From an uncultured Glaciecola sp. (lineage in GTDB: Bacteria > Pseudomonadota > Gammaproteobacteria > Enterobacterales > Alteromonadaceae): a DNA stretch of 64,000 bases. Under the pieces are notes generated by a model. It was not told the origin of the DNA, did no database searches, and worked only from the letters and a program-made list of their open reading frames with translations. Shown one piece after another: positions 8,729 through 18,128 of this stretch. A program made the translations under genes and the position numbers. How positions within the stretch are numbered: the stretch's first letter is position 1; each line of letters opens with the position of its first letter. The stretch lies in assembly GCA_947496235.1 (NCBI GenBank), contig CANMCE010000001.1:434001-498000 (forward strand), given 5' to 3'.

Positions 8729-11584
8729 TTATTTTTTGATTGAATCAAGTAAGGATGTGGCTTCTTGTTGTTGAGCTTGTGAGCCGCGCTCTATTACTTC
8801 ATTGAGCACATCTTTAGCCGCATCGAAATCTTCCATATCAATGTAGACCTGTACCAAATCCAGGTTAGACGCTTGGTCAATATCAAGATCGTCAATTTCA
8901 GAATCATTGGCTTCACTTTCAACCAACCTGTCCAAAGAGCGGTCTAGATCTAAATCAATCTCATCGTCTCTAAGGGGAGTAGCTTCCTCTGACTCTGCTA
9001 ATAACTGATCAACATCTAAGAAATCTTCGTCGTCATGATCTCCGCTATCATCTTGCATCAAAGCATCTAAATCTAGACCGCTTTCTTGCAGAAGATCATC
9101 GACTTTCTGACTATCGTCGTCATCTTTGGTTAAGTCATTTTCCAGATCAGCTAATAAATCATCAAAGTTGCTGGCTTCAATATTAGAAAGTTGTTCACTT
9201 TCTTCATTTTCTGCTAAATCAGTTTCTTCAAGAGTATCAGTGTTTTGTGAATCATCCGGACTTTCTAACCAATCATCTAGATCCGGTAAGTCTGCTAAAA
9301 AGTCTTCTTCGGTTGAAGTTTCATCGACTTCAGATTCTTCATCTACCTCTTCCTTAATCGGGCTTGGAGGCTCTTTTTCATTGATGGACTCGACAACTTC
9401 ATCTGGTTCATCTTTATGGTCAGTAAATGAAGGTATATCTTCCAATAAAGAATCAATGTCTTGATCATCTAACTCTTCCGAGCTTTCTTCCTCGGAAAGT
9501 TCGTCCAACAGTTGATCAAGTTCGTCATCTTCATCTGAATCAGACTGTAATTCATTTAAAAGATCATCCGTTACATCATCTGTTGATGAAGTTTCTTCCA
9601 CTGCAGTAACTTCATCTAAATCTATATCGCCAGCATCACCTTCTTTATCAGGTTCGCTGAACTCGTCTAAAAGCCTATCGAGTTCGTCATCGTCCATTTG
9701 GCTTTCAACAGCTACATCTTCAGCATCAGGTACACTTTGTTCGACTTCTTCTTCGTCTACGTCTGAAACAACGTCAACCTTTTGTTCGGTTTCTATTTTG
9801 TTGTTAGTATCCGCATTAATTTCTGCAAGAATTTCGTCGGGATCTAAGGTTTCCGGCTCTTGTGCTAAGTCGTCTTCAGAAATCTCATCTTCACCTGAGC
9901 TAGTGTCCGTTTCGTCTTCTAACCCAATATTTCTTTCTTCATCAGGTTCGGCATCTGCTTCAATTTCAGTGGCCGCTGGTTTTTCGTCTTCTGTATCCTC
10001 AGTAACATTATCTAGTTCTTCCAGTATTTCGTCAGTTAACTGAGTAATCTCCTTATCTTTGGTCTGAATTTGCTGTTCAATTTGACTAATGGTTGAGTCG
10101 TCAATTTCACCTTCTTCGTTCAGGTTTATGCCGTCGGGAACACCCTCATCGTTTATATCCACTGCTAAATCATTAGTTGCAGCGGGTTGTTTGGCTTCTT
10201 GGGCTGGCTGTTCAGGTACGGGGGCTGGTGTAGCTTTTGGTTGCTCAGCGTCCGACGAATCACTGTCAGTTATTTCAGTTTCGACTTCTTCGGACTCCGC
10301 TATATCTAAGTCATTTGACAGATCAATAGAGTCAGTATCATCGTCCTGGGTATCAAGATCCAATGCTTGTGTATCTTGATCAATTTCATCGACACTAGTT
10401 AAGCTGTCTTCTGAAGGACTGTCTGGGACCAACATCTCATCATCTAGCGAATCCAAATCACTGTCAGTATCATCTACCTGTATTTCGTCTAAACCATCTA
10501 CGAGGTCGTCAGATAAAATATCATCAGCATCATCCACTTCTTCAGACAAGGCCGCTAGTAAATCATCTGCGTCCTCAGTACTAGCATCATCAAGCTCCCC
10601 AATGACTAACTCATCATCTACGATATCAACACTACTCGCCGGCTCTTGGGGGGCGGATAAAGGTTTTTCTTCTTCTGATTTTTCTGATGGTTTATTGGCC
10701 GGACGTCTAAGGGCCCAAATAGCTAATCCAACAAGCACTAATAAAGTAAATACTGACGATAAAATAATGATGCCAGTTGGCGTAGTGAGTTTAGACAGTA
10801 TAGATTCAGAAGCTTCTTCTTGTTCTTTTTGTTGCGCTTCTTTTACCAAAGCAATAAGCTCTTTTTGCAGTGCCAATTGCTCGTCAATTTGCGATTGAAC
10901 TTCGCCTTCTACTTTACCTCGAAGCTCGGCAATATCAGCATTAACGCCATCTAACCTATCATATAGCTTGCGATTTTCTTCTATCAATGCCTGTACATTA
11001 CTGATTGAAGAAGCCACTTGCTCTTTAACTTCGTTAAATTGTTGAGTTTGCTGTCGATTAAAGGCATTTAACTGCTGTTGTAATTGCTGCTGGGCACGAG
11101 TCAAATCTTCTTGATTAACCAGAGGAACTTCATTCTTAATATTAGGTTCATTGACCGTTTCTACTTCTGCCTGCTGAGTTTGTGCGGCAGTCGCTTGAGG
11201 ATTGGATCGAGAGAAAGCTCTATCATCAGCATCAGCTTTTGCTTTGGCTCTTTGCGGATCAATACGTGCTATATATGCATCACTTGGAAGCTGTAGAATT
11301 GCCCCATTGACCATGGTATTAAAATTACCATTTTCAAAGGCTTGTGGGTTTAATTGATAGATAGCCAACATGGTCTGATAAACACTAAAGCGTCTATCTT
11401 GTTTATAACGGCTAGCGATGCGCCACAGGGTATCTGACGCATCAATTGGACCATATACAACCCCAGAATAACTTTCTGCTGATTCTCTAGGGCCTTGAAG
11501 TTGAACTTGAGCTTCGGCGGAATATGGGCGAATGAAAGCCAAGGTTATTACTAATAACAGTAATGATATATGCTTAAAATTCAA
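8729..11584 (-). CDS. fimV: FimV-like polar hub protein, strongly acidic
   Basis: 951 residues. Signal peptide 1-25 (ending AEA). The FimV N-terminal region with a LysM-like peptidoglycan-binding domain (GPIDASDTLWRIASRYK, about 44-105) carries the family phrase AIYQLNPQAFENGN. A Q-rich coiled coil (160-258) is followed by one membrane helix (271-293). The cytoplasmic part, about 300-895, is very rich in Asp/Glu with recurrent DDLLxxL and LDELS-like motifs. A C-terminal FimV TPR-like domain (about 903-951, NLDLVQVYIDMEDFDAAKDVLNEVI) closes the protein. FimV organises polar proteins and type IV pilus/twitching systems. The neighbour order asd-fimV matches Pseudomonas. The acidic linker varies in length between species. 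Confidence 0.9.
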   Translation of the reverse strand: MNFKHISLLLLVITLAFIRPYSAEAQVQLQGPRESAESYSGVVYGPIDASDTLWRIASRYKQDRRFSVYQTMLAIYQLNPQAFENGNFNTMVNGAILQLPSDAYIARIDPQRAKAKADADDRAFSRSNPQATAAQTQQAEVETVNEPNIKNEVPLVNQEDLTRAQQQLQQQLNAFNRQQTQQFNEVKEQVASSISNVQALIEENRKLYDRLDGVNADIAELRGKVEGEVQSQIDEQLALQKELIALVKEAQQKEQEEASESILSKLTTPTGIIILSSVFTLLVLVGLAIWALRRPANKPSEKSEEEKPLSAPQEPASSVDIVDDELVIGELDDASTEDADDLLAALSEEVDDADDILSDDLVDGLDEIQVDDTDSDLDSLDDEMLVPDSPSEDSLTSVDEIDQDTQALDLDTQDDDTDSIDLSNDLDIAESEEVETEITDSDSSDAEQPKATPAPVPEQPAQEAKQPAATNDLAVDINDEGVPDGINLNEEGEIDDSTISQIEQQIQTKDKEITQLTDEILEELDNVTEDTEDEKPAATEIEADAEPDEERNIGLEDETDTSSGEDEISEDDLAQEPETLDPDEILAEINADTNNKIETEQKVDVVSDVDEEEVEQSVPDAEDVAVESQMDDDELDRLLDEFSEPDKEGDAGDIDLDEVTAVEETSSTDDVTDDLLNELQSDSDEDDELDQLLDELSEEESSEELDDQDIDSLLEDIPSFTDHKDEPDEVVESINEKEPPSPIKEEVDEESEVDETSTEEDFLADLPDLDDWLESPDDSQNTDTLEETDLAENEESEQLSNIEASNFDDLLADLENDLTKDDDDSQKVDDLLQESGLDLDALMQDDSGDHDDEDFLDVDQLLAESEEATPLRDDEIDLDLDRSLDRLVESEANDSEIDDLDIDQASNLDLVQVYIDMEDFDAAKDVLNEVIERGSQAQQQEATSLLDSIKK

Positions 11585-11645
11585 ACCTAACTTCCGCCTA
11601 AAATGTGATTAATACCTTATTTTATCGGCATTTACCCGATTTTAT

Positions 11646-12662
11646 TTATAAATATTCTGCAATTAAAGCTTCTGCAATTTGCACACTATTTGTTGCTGCG
11701 CCTTTGCGAATATTATCAGACACTACCCACATATTTATACCATTAGGATGAGACACGTCTTCTCTAACACGCCCAACATGCACCCAATCATTACCACTGG
11801 CACTACATACCTGGGTTGGGAAGTCTTCTCTGGCATCATGCAACTTAACGCCTTCAGCATTTCTAAGAAGCTCTTTTACTTCTTCAGCACTTATCGGCTG
11901 ATGAGTCTCAATATGCACAGCTTCACCATGACCATAAAACACAGGAACACGAACAGCAGTAGGATTCACCAAAATACTATCGTCGCCGATTATCTTTTGC
12001 GTTTCCCAAACCATTTTCATTTCTTCCTTGGTGTAATCATTGTCCATGAAAACATCAATTTGAGGAATGACATTAAACGCAATTTGACGAGAAAACGCTT
12101 CTGATTCAATGGGTTTAGCATTTAATAAACTAGCAGTTTGTGAAGCAAGCGCTTCCATCGCTGATTTACCTGCACCTGAAACCGACTGATATGTCGCTAC
12201 ATTTACTCGCGCAATGCCTACCGCATCGTGAATTGGTTTAAGCGCCACTACCATTTGTATTGTGGAACAGTTTGGGTTGGCAATAATGTTGCGATTTCTA
12301 AAATCAGCTAATGCACTTTTATTGACTTCTGGCACAACCAAAGGAATATCAGGCTCGTAACGATAATGGCTGGTGTTATCAATGACAACACAACCAGCTT
12401 CCGCGGCAATGGGTGCAAATTTAGCAGATACACTACCACCGGCAGAAAAGAATCCAAGCTGGACTTGGGTCCAGTCAAACTCATCAGCATTTAATACTGT
12501 AAGTTTTTTACCCTTAAATTCCACTGTACCACCGGCAGATCGTTCGCTGGCAAGCGGGTATAAGGTATCAATTGGAAAATTACGCTCGGCTAAAACATCC
12601 ATCATAGTCTGACCTACCAGACCAGTTGCACCTAGCACGGCTACATTATAAGCTTTTGACAT
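11646..12662 (-). CDS. asd: Aspartate-semialdehyde dehydrogenase
   Basis: 338 residues from the ATG at 12662, which has GAGGA 10-11 nt upstream; a longer reading would use a TTG with no better site. The protein reduces aspartyl phosphate to aspartate semialdehyde with NADPH on the way to lysine, threonine and methionine. GATGLVG at 11-17 binds the cofactor; catalytic C132 is in NPNCSTIQ; the C-terminal HPNGINMWVVSDNIRKGA is typical. It occupies the position of E. coli usg (between pdxB and the fimV/truA region), but unlike Usg keeps the catalytic cysteine, so it should be an active Asd. Confidence 0.92.
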   Translation of the reverse strand: MSKAYNVAVLGATGLVGQTMMDVLAERNFPIDTLYPLASERSAGGTVEFKGKKLTVLNADEFDWTQVQLGFFSAGGSVSAKFAPIAAEAGCVVIDNTSHYRYEPDIPLVVPEVNKSALADFRNRNIIANPNCSTIQMVVALKPIHDAVGIARVNVATYQSVSGAGKSAMEALASQTASLLNAKPIESEAFSRQIAFNVIPQIDVFMDNDYTKEEMKMVWETQKIIGDDSILVNPTAVRVPVFYGHGEAVHIETHQPISAEEVKELLRNAEGVKLHDAREDFPTQVCSASGNDWVHVGRVREDVSHPNGINMWVVSDNIRKGAATNSVQIAEALIAEYL

Positions 12663-12694
12663 ATCTAAAAAAGTCCTCAACAGTGTTTACAGGT

Positions 12695-13843
12695 TTATAT
12701 ACTGTCGCTGGTAACACTAAACCCTAAATCCAACAATTGTTGTTGTGTATTTCTATCATCTATCTTTAGCGAAATTGCGTCGAATTCGCGTCGAATAGGA
12801 TAATGTCGTCGGATTTCTGAAATTGAAGCCGATTTTGCCATGTGCTGACGAAAAAAACTATCATCATTTTTGATATCATAGAAGCAAGTAACAAGTTGAT
12901 GCAGCAAACGTTGAGTCAAACCCTGTTTATTAATCTCATTTTGCACATTGAGTAAAGCTTCTGAGGCTGGAAAATCTGGCAGAAAATCCTTGAGCGTTAA
13001 ATCACCCCGTAACCAAAAAATGTCACATAACTTTGCATACAACATGTAGGTTCCACGTGCTTTTCCTTCAAGGGAGTGCCCCGCAATGTGCGCTGTAGTT
13101 AACAGACATTTGGGAATAAGATCGCGATTAATTTCAGGTTCATTTTCCCAACAATCAAATATCAGAGTCGGCGCTACCTGGGTAACTTGATGCAAAAATT
13201 CACTTTCTACTACTTCGCCTCGCGCCGCATTAATAAATAATTGGGATGATGTGAGATCAAGGAGTTTATCTTGATCAAACATATGAAACGTGGGGAATTG
13301 CCCAGTTTTCGTTAAGGGCGTATGCAGGCTAATAATATCGGCGTCCAAAACATCATCCAATGGTGCACTTGTAAATGTATCATCACGCAACTGTTTTGGT
13401 GGATCATATTCAACCACTTGCAAATTTAGCGCTTTGAAGAGCTGACTGACTCTGCTACCTACTTCACCAACGCCGACAACCGCAATGGAAAGCGTTGAAA
13501 TATCACAAGAATTATTTTGACAATAATGAAGTACCGCTGCTAACACATATTCAGCCACAGCCCTGGCATTACATCCGGGAGACGCGCTCCACTGAATATT
13601 TCTGTGATTTAGTGCACTAACATCAAAATGGTCAAAACCTGCTGTAGCAGTACCAACAAACTTTAGATTAGGCGCCATATCTAATAATTCAGCGGTAATT
13701 TTAGTGGTAGATCGAACTAAGAGGATGTCAGCATCTGACAACTGACTAGCTGATAACTTTCCAACTTCAAACCCTTGAGCATTTCCAATATCGGAAAAAA
13801 ATGCTTCTGCATAGGGCATTGCTTGGTCGTATTTAATCTTCAT
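12695..13843 (-). CDS. pdxB: Erythronate-4-phosphate dehydrogenase
   Basis: 382 residues. A D-2-hydroxyacid dehydrogenase acting in pyridoxal 5'-phosphate synthesis (4-phosphoerythronate to 2-oxo-3-hydroxy-4-phosphobutanoate). The N-terminal MKIKYDQAMPYAEAFF is characteristic of PdxB. The NAD-binding motif VVGVGEVGSRV is followed by HTPLTKTGQFPTFHM, FINAARGEVV and the active-site His in TTAHIAGHS. The C-terminal PdxB dimerisation domain (about 290-380) is present. It starts 85 bp from the fabB stop and ends 32 bp before asd, so pdxB and asd are probably cotranscribed. Confidence 0.95.
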   Translation of the reverse strand: MKIKYDQAMPYAEAFFSDIGNAQGFEVGKLSASQLSDADILLVRSTTKITAELLDMAPNLKFVGTATAGFDHFDVSALNHRNIQWSASPGCNARAVAEYVLAAVLHYCQNNSCDISTLSIAVVGVGEVGSRVSQLFKALNLQVVEYDPPKQLRDDTFTSAPLDDVLDADIISLHTPLTKTGQFPTFHMFDQDKLLDLTSSQLFINAARGEVVESEFLHQVTQVAPTLIFDCWENEPEINRDLIPKCLLTTAHIAGHSLEGKARGTYMLYAKLCDIFWLRGDLTLKDFLPDFPASEALLNVQNEINKQGLTQRLLHQLVTCFYDIKNDDSFFRQHMAKSASISEIRRHYPIRREFDAISLKIDDRNTQQQLLDLGFSVTSDSI

Positions 13844-13927
13844 AAATTAAAGGATGTAGGTTGAACAATTCATTTATTATAGTAAATGAATGTATTCAAC
13901 CCTATTGTAGACATTAATATTTCCAGC

Positions 13928-15142
13928 TTATAGTTGGTATTTTTTAAATACTAAAGAAGCGTTAGTTCCGCCGAAACCGAAGCTATTTGACATCGCCAAG
14001 TTCACTTCTTGCTCACGGGTTTGAGTCACTATATCTAGATTCTGTGCAGCTTCATCCAAATTATCGATATTAATAGAGGGAGATATGAAACCATGTTGCA
14101 TCATTAATAAGGTATAAATAGCCTCATGCACACCAGCAGCACCTAGCGCATGCCCAGTTAATGATTTGGTAGCACTGATCGCTGGAGAAGCACCTGCAAA
14201 AACTTGCTGTATTGCTTTGAGTTCTTGCACATCACCTACAGGTGTCGAAGTACCATGAGTATTAAGATAATCAAGCGGCTGGTCGATTCCTTGCATTGCC
14301 ATTTGCATACAACGGGCTGCACCTTCACCTGACGGAGCCACCATATCGTAGCCATCTGATGTCGCGCCATAACCAACGATTTCTCCGTAAATTTTAGCTC
14401 CTCTTGCCAGTGCATGTTCTAGCTCTTCAACTACTACCATACCGCCACCGCCAGAACTGACAAAACCATCTCGATCTGCATCATAGGTACGAGAAGCAAC
14501 CGCTGGATTATCGTTATACTTGGTGGATAATGCGCCCATGGCATCAAACTGGCTAGATAATGCCCAGTGTAATTCTTCGCCGCCCCCGGCAAACACCATA
14601 TCTTGTTTACCAAGTTGAATCAGTTCCCAAGCATTTCCAATACAATGCGCACTGGTGGCACAAGCAGATGCGATAGAATAGTTAACGCCTTTAATTTTAA
14701 AAGGTGTTGCCAAACAAGCGGAAACCGTGCTCGCCATGCAACGGGTGACCATGTATGGTCCCATTCTCTTGACGCCTTTCTCGCGCAAGATATCAGCTGA
14801 AATAACCTGATTTTCGGAAGATGCACCGCCAGATCCGGCGATAATCCCTACTCTTTCATTCGAATATTCAGCTTCACTTAAACCTGCATCTTCAATTGCT
14901 TGTTGCATGGAAAGATAAGCATAGCTTGCTGCGTCGCCCATAAATCGCAACGCTTTTCTATCAATTAATTCTTTTAAATCAAGCTTAAGGTTTCCCCAAA
15001 CCTGACTGCGCAAGCCCATCTCTGCAAACTGTTCTGAATATGTAATGCCAGAGGTACCTGATTTTAACGATGCTAAGACTTCTTGGGCATTGTTGCCTAT
15101 GCTGGAAACTACGCCTAATCCCGTAATAACTGCTCGTTTCAT
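13928..15142 (-). CDS. fabB: Beta-ketoacyl-ACP synthase I
   Basis: 404 residues, same size as E. coli FabB. Condenses malonyl-ACP with acyl-ACP and is needed for unsaturated fatty acid elongation. The catalytic triad is visible: C161 in [12 protein letters not shown]296 in [12 protein letters not shown], and H331 in [11 protein letters not shown]. It is divergent from mnmC, as in E. coli. The upstream region holds a FadR-like site overlapping a -35 element (see separate entry), suggesting activation by FadR. The ribosome binding site AAAGGTG sits close before the ATG. Confidence 0.96.
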   Translation of the reverse strand: MKRAVITGLGVVSSIGNNAQEVLASLKSGTSGITYSEQFAEMGLRSQVWGNLKLDLKELIDRKALRFMGDAASYAYLSMQQAIEDAGLSEAEYSNERVGIIAGSGGASSENQVISADILREKGVKRMGPYMVTRCMASTVSACLATPFKIKGVNYSIASACATSAHCIGNAWELIQLGKQDMVFAGGGEELHWALSSQFDAMGALSTKYNDNPAVASRTYDADRDGFVSSGGGGMVVVEELEHALARGAKIYGEIVGYGATSDGYDMVAPSGEGAARCMQMAMQGIDQPLDYLNTHGTSTPVGDVQELKAIQQVFAGASPAISATKSLTGHALGAAGVHEAIYTLLMMQHGFISPSINIDNLDEAAQNLDIVTQTREQEVNLAMSNSFGFGGTNASLVFKKYQL

Positions 15143-15184
15143 TTATCACCTTTCATTAAATTTTTTGTTTGTACCAATTTTTGT

Positions 15185-15228
15185 CGCATATGTTAGCGTG
15201 TAATTTGATTCAACTGGTCTGCTCTTAA
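15185..15228 (-). promoter_or_regulatory. fabB promoter with FadR-like activator site
   Basis: On the minus strand a -35 TTGAAT (15213-15208) and -10 TATGCG (15190-15185) have a 17-bp spacer. Immediately upstream, plus-strand AACTGGTCTGCTCTTAA (15212-15228) has an intact left half of the FadR consensus AACTGGTCNGACCAGTT; the right half is degenerate. The site position just upstream of the -35 matches E. coli fabB, where FadR is an activator. The fadR gene is also in this window. Confidence 0.55.
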
Positions 15229-15306
15229 CGATATACTGTCACAAAAAGTCTGTTCAAGTCACATTAAATTTACAAAGTAGTCTAAAAAGGAATAGCACAG
15301 CCGCCT

Positions 15307-17319
15307 ATGAAAGTCGAATATGCTAAGGTTTCATTTAATCAGTATGGCACCCCAACTTCCGATAAGTTCGATGATGTTTATTTTTCCAATGACGATGGCA
15401 TTGCGGAAACTAATTACGTTTTTATAGAAGGTAATGAACTTAACAAAAGATGGTTAGAATTTAGCCAAACAACCTTTATAATAGGTGAAACGGGGTTTGG
15501 GTCAGGCTTAAATATGCTTTTAGCGGCTGAGCAGTTTTTACAATTCAAGCGCGTAAACCCAACTCATAAACTGCGTTTTTTGCATTTTTTTACCTTTGAG
15601 CAATACCCAATTTCTGTAACTGATTTAAAAGTTATCGCGTCACAACGTCCGTCATTAAATAACCTCTATCAAGCCTTAATTGCCCAGTATCCGCTGCCTA
15701 TCGAAGGCATTCATAGAATTCAATTAACGGAAGAGATTACCCTAGACATAGTATTGGGTGATATTAAGCAAAGCATACAAACATTGTATGCAAATCAAGG
15801 GTTAGCCCATGCATGGTTTCTAGATGGATTTGCCCCAAGTAAAAATGAAGGAATGTGGCAACCAGCAGTATTTAAACACATTGCACGTTTAAGTTGCGAA
15901 AATGCAACCTTTGCTACCTTTACTGCCGCAGGCATAGTTAAACGAGGTTTAAAAGACGTAGGCTTTGAGGTCAAAAAACGCAAAGGGTTTGGTCGCAAAC
16001 GCGACATGCTTGTAGGTCAGTTTTTGTCTATGACCAGCGAACGTCTCCAAAGTGCTCCTTGGTACGCCCGCGCCAACGCGACTAAGGTTGATTCAGTGAC
16101 TGTGGTTGGCGCTGGACTAGCAGGCTTGCTCACTGCTTATGAACTATTAAAACGAGGGTATGCTGTTCAAGTAATATCCAAGGGAGAATTAGGCGACGGA
16201 GCTTCGGGAAATTTTATCGGCGGCTTTTATCCCCAACTGCAAGCTGATTACAGTGTTTCTAGTATGTTTTATATACACTGCTTTGAATATGCTCGTCACT
16301 ATTATTCTGCTTTGAAACAAAAACAGTCATTTGATTCTGAGTTCTGTGGTGTGCTCCAACTGGCGTTTAATCAAAATGTCAGTGAACGCCAAAGCAAAAT
16401 GCAAGAAAGACAGCTTTGGCCGGAACAATTAGTCAAATTTGTTGAGCAAAATTGCGCTAGTAAACTGGCCAATGTTGCACTTCCACATGGTGGTATTTAT
16501 TTACCTGAAGGTGGATGGATATCGCCTATTTCTCTAGTGAAAGCAATATTTAAACTTTGTTCGCGTTATCCCAAATTTAATTATTATTGCCACACGGAAT
16601 TAGCGTTTTTCAATATTGAAAATGATAAACCCATTGTTCAATACCAAGGTAAAAATGCTCAACAAGTAAAACAAACCGATGCTTTGGTCCTGGCCACAGG
16701 AGACGGGAGTAAAGCGCTGTTTAAGCAAGATATCGATTTTAGAGTAACTCGCGGACAGGTAGAATACCTTCCCACCAATGAGGAGTTTTCTCAGTTACAA
16801 GCAGTGATTTGTCACAAAGGATATTTTACTCCCGCTCTTCAACAGCAACACGCATTAGGATCTACCTATACCAAGAACGATACAAACATGGCGTATAGAA
16901 AAGAAGATAAAGACGAGAATTTGTCTGTCCATATGAAAGCTATGCCGCTTGAGAATTGGCAACAACTGCTGGAAAAGAATTCTCAAGAACAAACAGAAGG
17001 TCGAGCGGCGATTCGATGCTCTACACCAGATCATCTTCCTGTTGTTGGCAATATGCCCGATTTTGAAGCCCAGCAGAACACTTATGCGCGCATTGCGAAA
17101 TTTAATAATCCAATGCAATATCCGCCTGCGCCACAAATGCCAAATGTTTTCATATTGAGTGGTCTTGGTTCAAGGGGACTAACTACTGCGCCACTGTGCG
17201 CAACATTGATAGCCAATCAGATTGATAATCAACCTTTGCCACTTTCGGAAAAATTATTAAATGCGATCAATCCAAATAGATTTTTGATTCGTGAGCTTAT
17301 GAAAAAAGCTCACGAATAA
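15307..17319 (+). CDS. mnmC: Bifunctional tRNA mnm5s2U34 synthesis protein MnmC
   Basis: 670 residues, the usual two-domain length. The N-terminal part (about 1-240) is the SAM-dependent methyltransferase, with GETGFGSGLNMLLA near 56 and WFLDGFAPSKNEGMW near 173. The C-terminal part is an FAD oxidase that removes the carboxymethyl group, with VTVVGAGLAGLLTAYEL near 264. It finishes the 5-methylaminomethyl-2-thiouridine modification at the wobble position of several tRNAs. It is transcribed divergently from fabB, as in enterobacteria, and runs convergently into the FlgO-like cluster. Confidence 0.95.
   Translation: MKVEYAKVSFNQYGTPTSDKFDDVYFSNDDGIAETNYVFIEGNELNKRWLEFSQTTFIIGETGFGSGLNMLLAAEQFLQFKRVNPTHKLRFLHFFTFEQYPISVTDLKVIASQRPSLNNLYQALIAQYPLPIEGIHRIQLTEEITLDIVLGDIKQSIQTLYANQGLAHAWFLDGFAPSKNEGMWQPAVFKHIARLSCENATFATFTAAGIVKRGLKDVGFEVKKRKGFGRKRDMLVGQFLSMTSERLQSAPWYARANATKVDSVTVVGAGLAGLLTAYELLKRGYAVQVISKGELGDGASGNFIGGFYPQLQADYSVSSMFYIHCFEYARHYYSALKQKQSFDSEFCGVLQLAFNQNVSERQSKMQERQLWPEQLVKFVEQNCASKLANVALPHGGIYLPEGGWISPISLVKAIFKLCSRYPKFNYYCHTELAFFNIENDKPIVQYQGKNAQQVKQTDALVLATGDGSKALFKQDIDFRVTRGQVEYLPTNEEFSQLQAVICHKGYFTPALQQQHALGSTYTKNDTNMAYRKEDKDENLSVHMKAMPLENWQQLLEKNSQEQTEGRAAIRCSTPDHLPVVGNMPDFEAQQNTYARIAKFNNPMQYPPAPQMPNVFILSGLGSRGLTTAPLCATLIANQIDNQPLPLSEKLLNAINPNRFLIRELMKKAHE
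17288..17316. terminator. Hairpin at mnmC 3' end
   Basis: TTCGTGAGCTT (17288-17298) and AAGCTCACGAA (17306-17316) form a perfect 11-bp stem with a 7-nt loop, just before the mnmC stop. It sits between convergent genes. There is no U-tract on either side, so I call it a candidate bidirectional terminator or 3'-end stabilising structure only. Confidence 0.45.
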
Positions 17320-17331
17320 GAAACTCGCTTA

Positions 17332-18093
17332 TTAACGTCGCACTAATTGACGTTCAATGGAAGCGACTACGAAATCTGGTATTAGCCCTTGTGCAGATGC
17401 AATGACTTGATTAGTAGACACCGAAATAATGCGCGCATTTACAAACACGCCGTTGGGTTTTTCAATCATGGTGCCGGTTAACACATAATCCATTAGGCGG
17501 TGGTTTGACAGCTCGATGATATTGCGCGAAAAAGCGATATCGCCCCAAGAAGTTACTTTCAGTGCAGGCATTAATTTATGATCAATAACCGCTAAACCGT
17601 AGCTTTGCATTTCACTGATTAAATATTCAGATAATTGGTTACCTAAAATACTGGTGCTCTGCAAGGTTTCATCAAGCACCACAAAGGAACTGACACCAAT
17701 TTTGAGATCGCTACTCAGGCCTACCGCATTTTTAACCAATTTACGAGATAGCTGAGCCGCATAGTCTTCTACGCCTTTAAAGGTAAATGATGGACGATAG
17801 AGATTTGCATGCATAGAAATACCAACATCGACCGGCACTTGTTCAGTATTATCGCTGATCACAATATCGCCCTTGTAATTATCAAGGGAGATAGTGTTGC
17901 GAGCTTCGTTGTTGTTATTTTGCAATTCAGGTGGTAATTCACCTGCTAACCCATATTCTTGGGCTAAAAAGTCGCCAATTTTACGTGGTGGCGTGTATCC
18001 AGCAGTCAACATTTCACTCACTGCACAGCCAGATAAATATACAGAGGTTCCTACCAAAGCAACTACTTTTAAAAACGACCTCATTTTTTGCAT
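17332..18093 (-). CDS. FlgO-family outer membrane lipoprotein (paralog 3 of 3)
   Basis: 253 residues from the ATG at 18093, chosen because GAGGA lies 8 nt upstream and it gives a clean lipoprotein signal (lipobox YLSGC, Cys23). An upstream ATG at 18129 would add an acidic leader in front of the signal peptide. The FlgO-like domain covers about 85-240: YAAQLSRKLV, then FVVLDETLQSTSILGNQLSEYLISEM, then DYVLTGTMIEKPNGVFVNARIIS. FlgO is an outer-membrane lipoprotein linked to the flagellum and motility in Vibrio. It is the last gene of a three-gene run of paralogs. Whether it serves flagella here is unproven, as no flagellar genes are nearby. Confidence 0.8.
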   Translation of the reverse strand: MQKMRSFLKVVALVGTSVYLSGCAVSEMLTAGYTPPRKIGDFLAQEYGLAGELPPELQNNNNEARNTISLDNYKGDIVISDNTEQVPVDVGISMHANLYRPSFTFKGVEDYAAQLSRKLVKNAVGLSSDLKIGVSSFVVLDETLQSTSILGNQLSEYLISEMQSYGLAVIDHKLMPALKVTSWGDIAFSRNIIELSNHRLMDYVLTGTMIEKPNGVFVNARIISVSTNQVIASAQGLIPDFVVASIERQLVRR

Positions 18094-18128
18094 TATTCTA
18101 TCCTCAGATTCTGCTGATATTATTTGCA

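Noticed and set aside
9126-10898. Several plus-strand open frames opposite fimV, rich in Ser
   Set aside because: They are antisense shadows of the Asp/Glu-rich fimV region, low complexity with no start signals.
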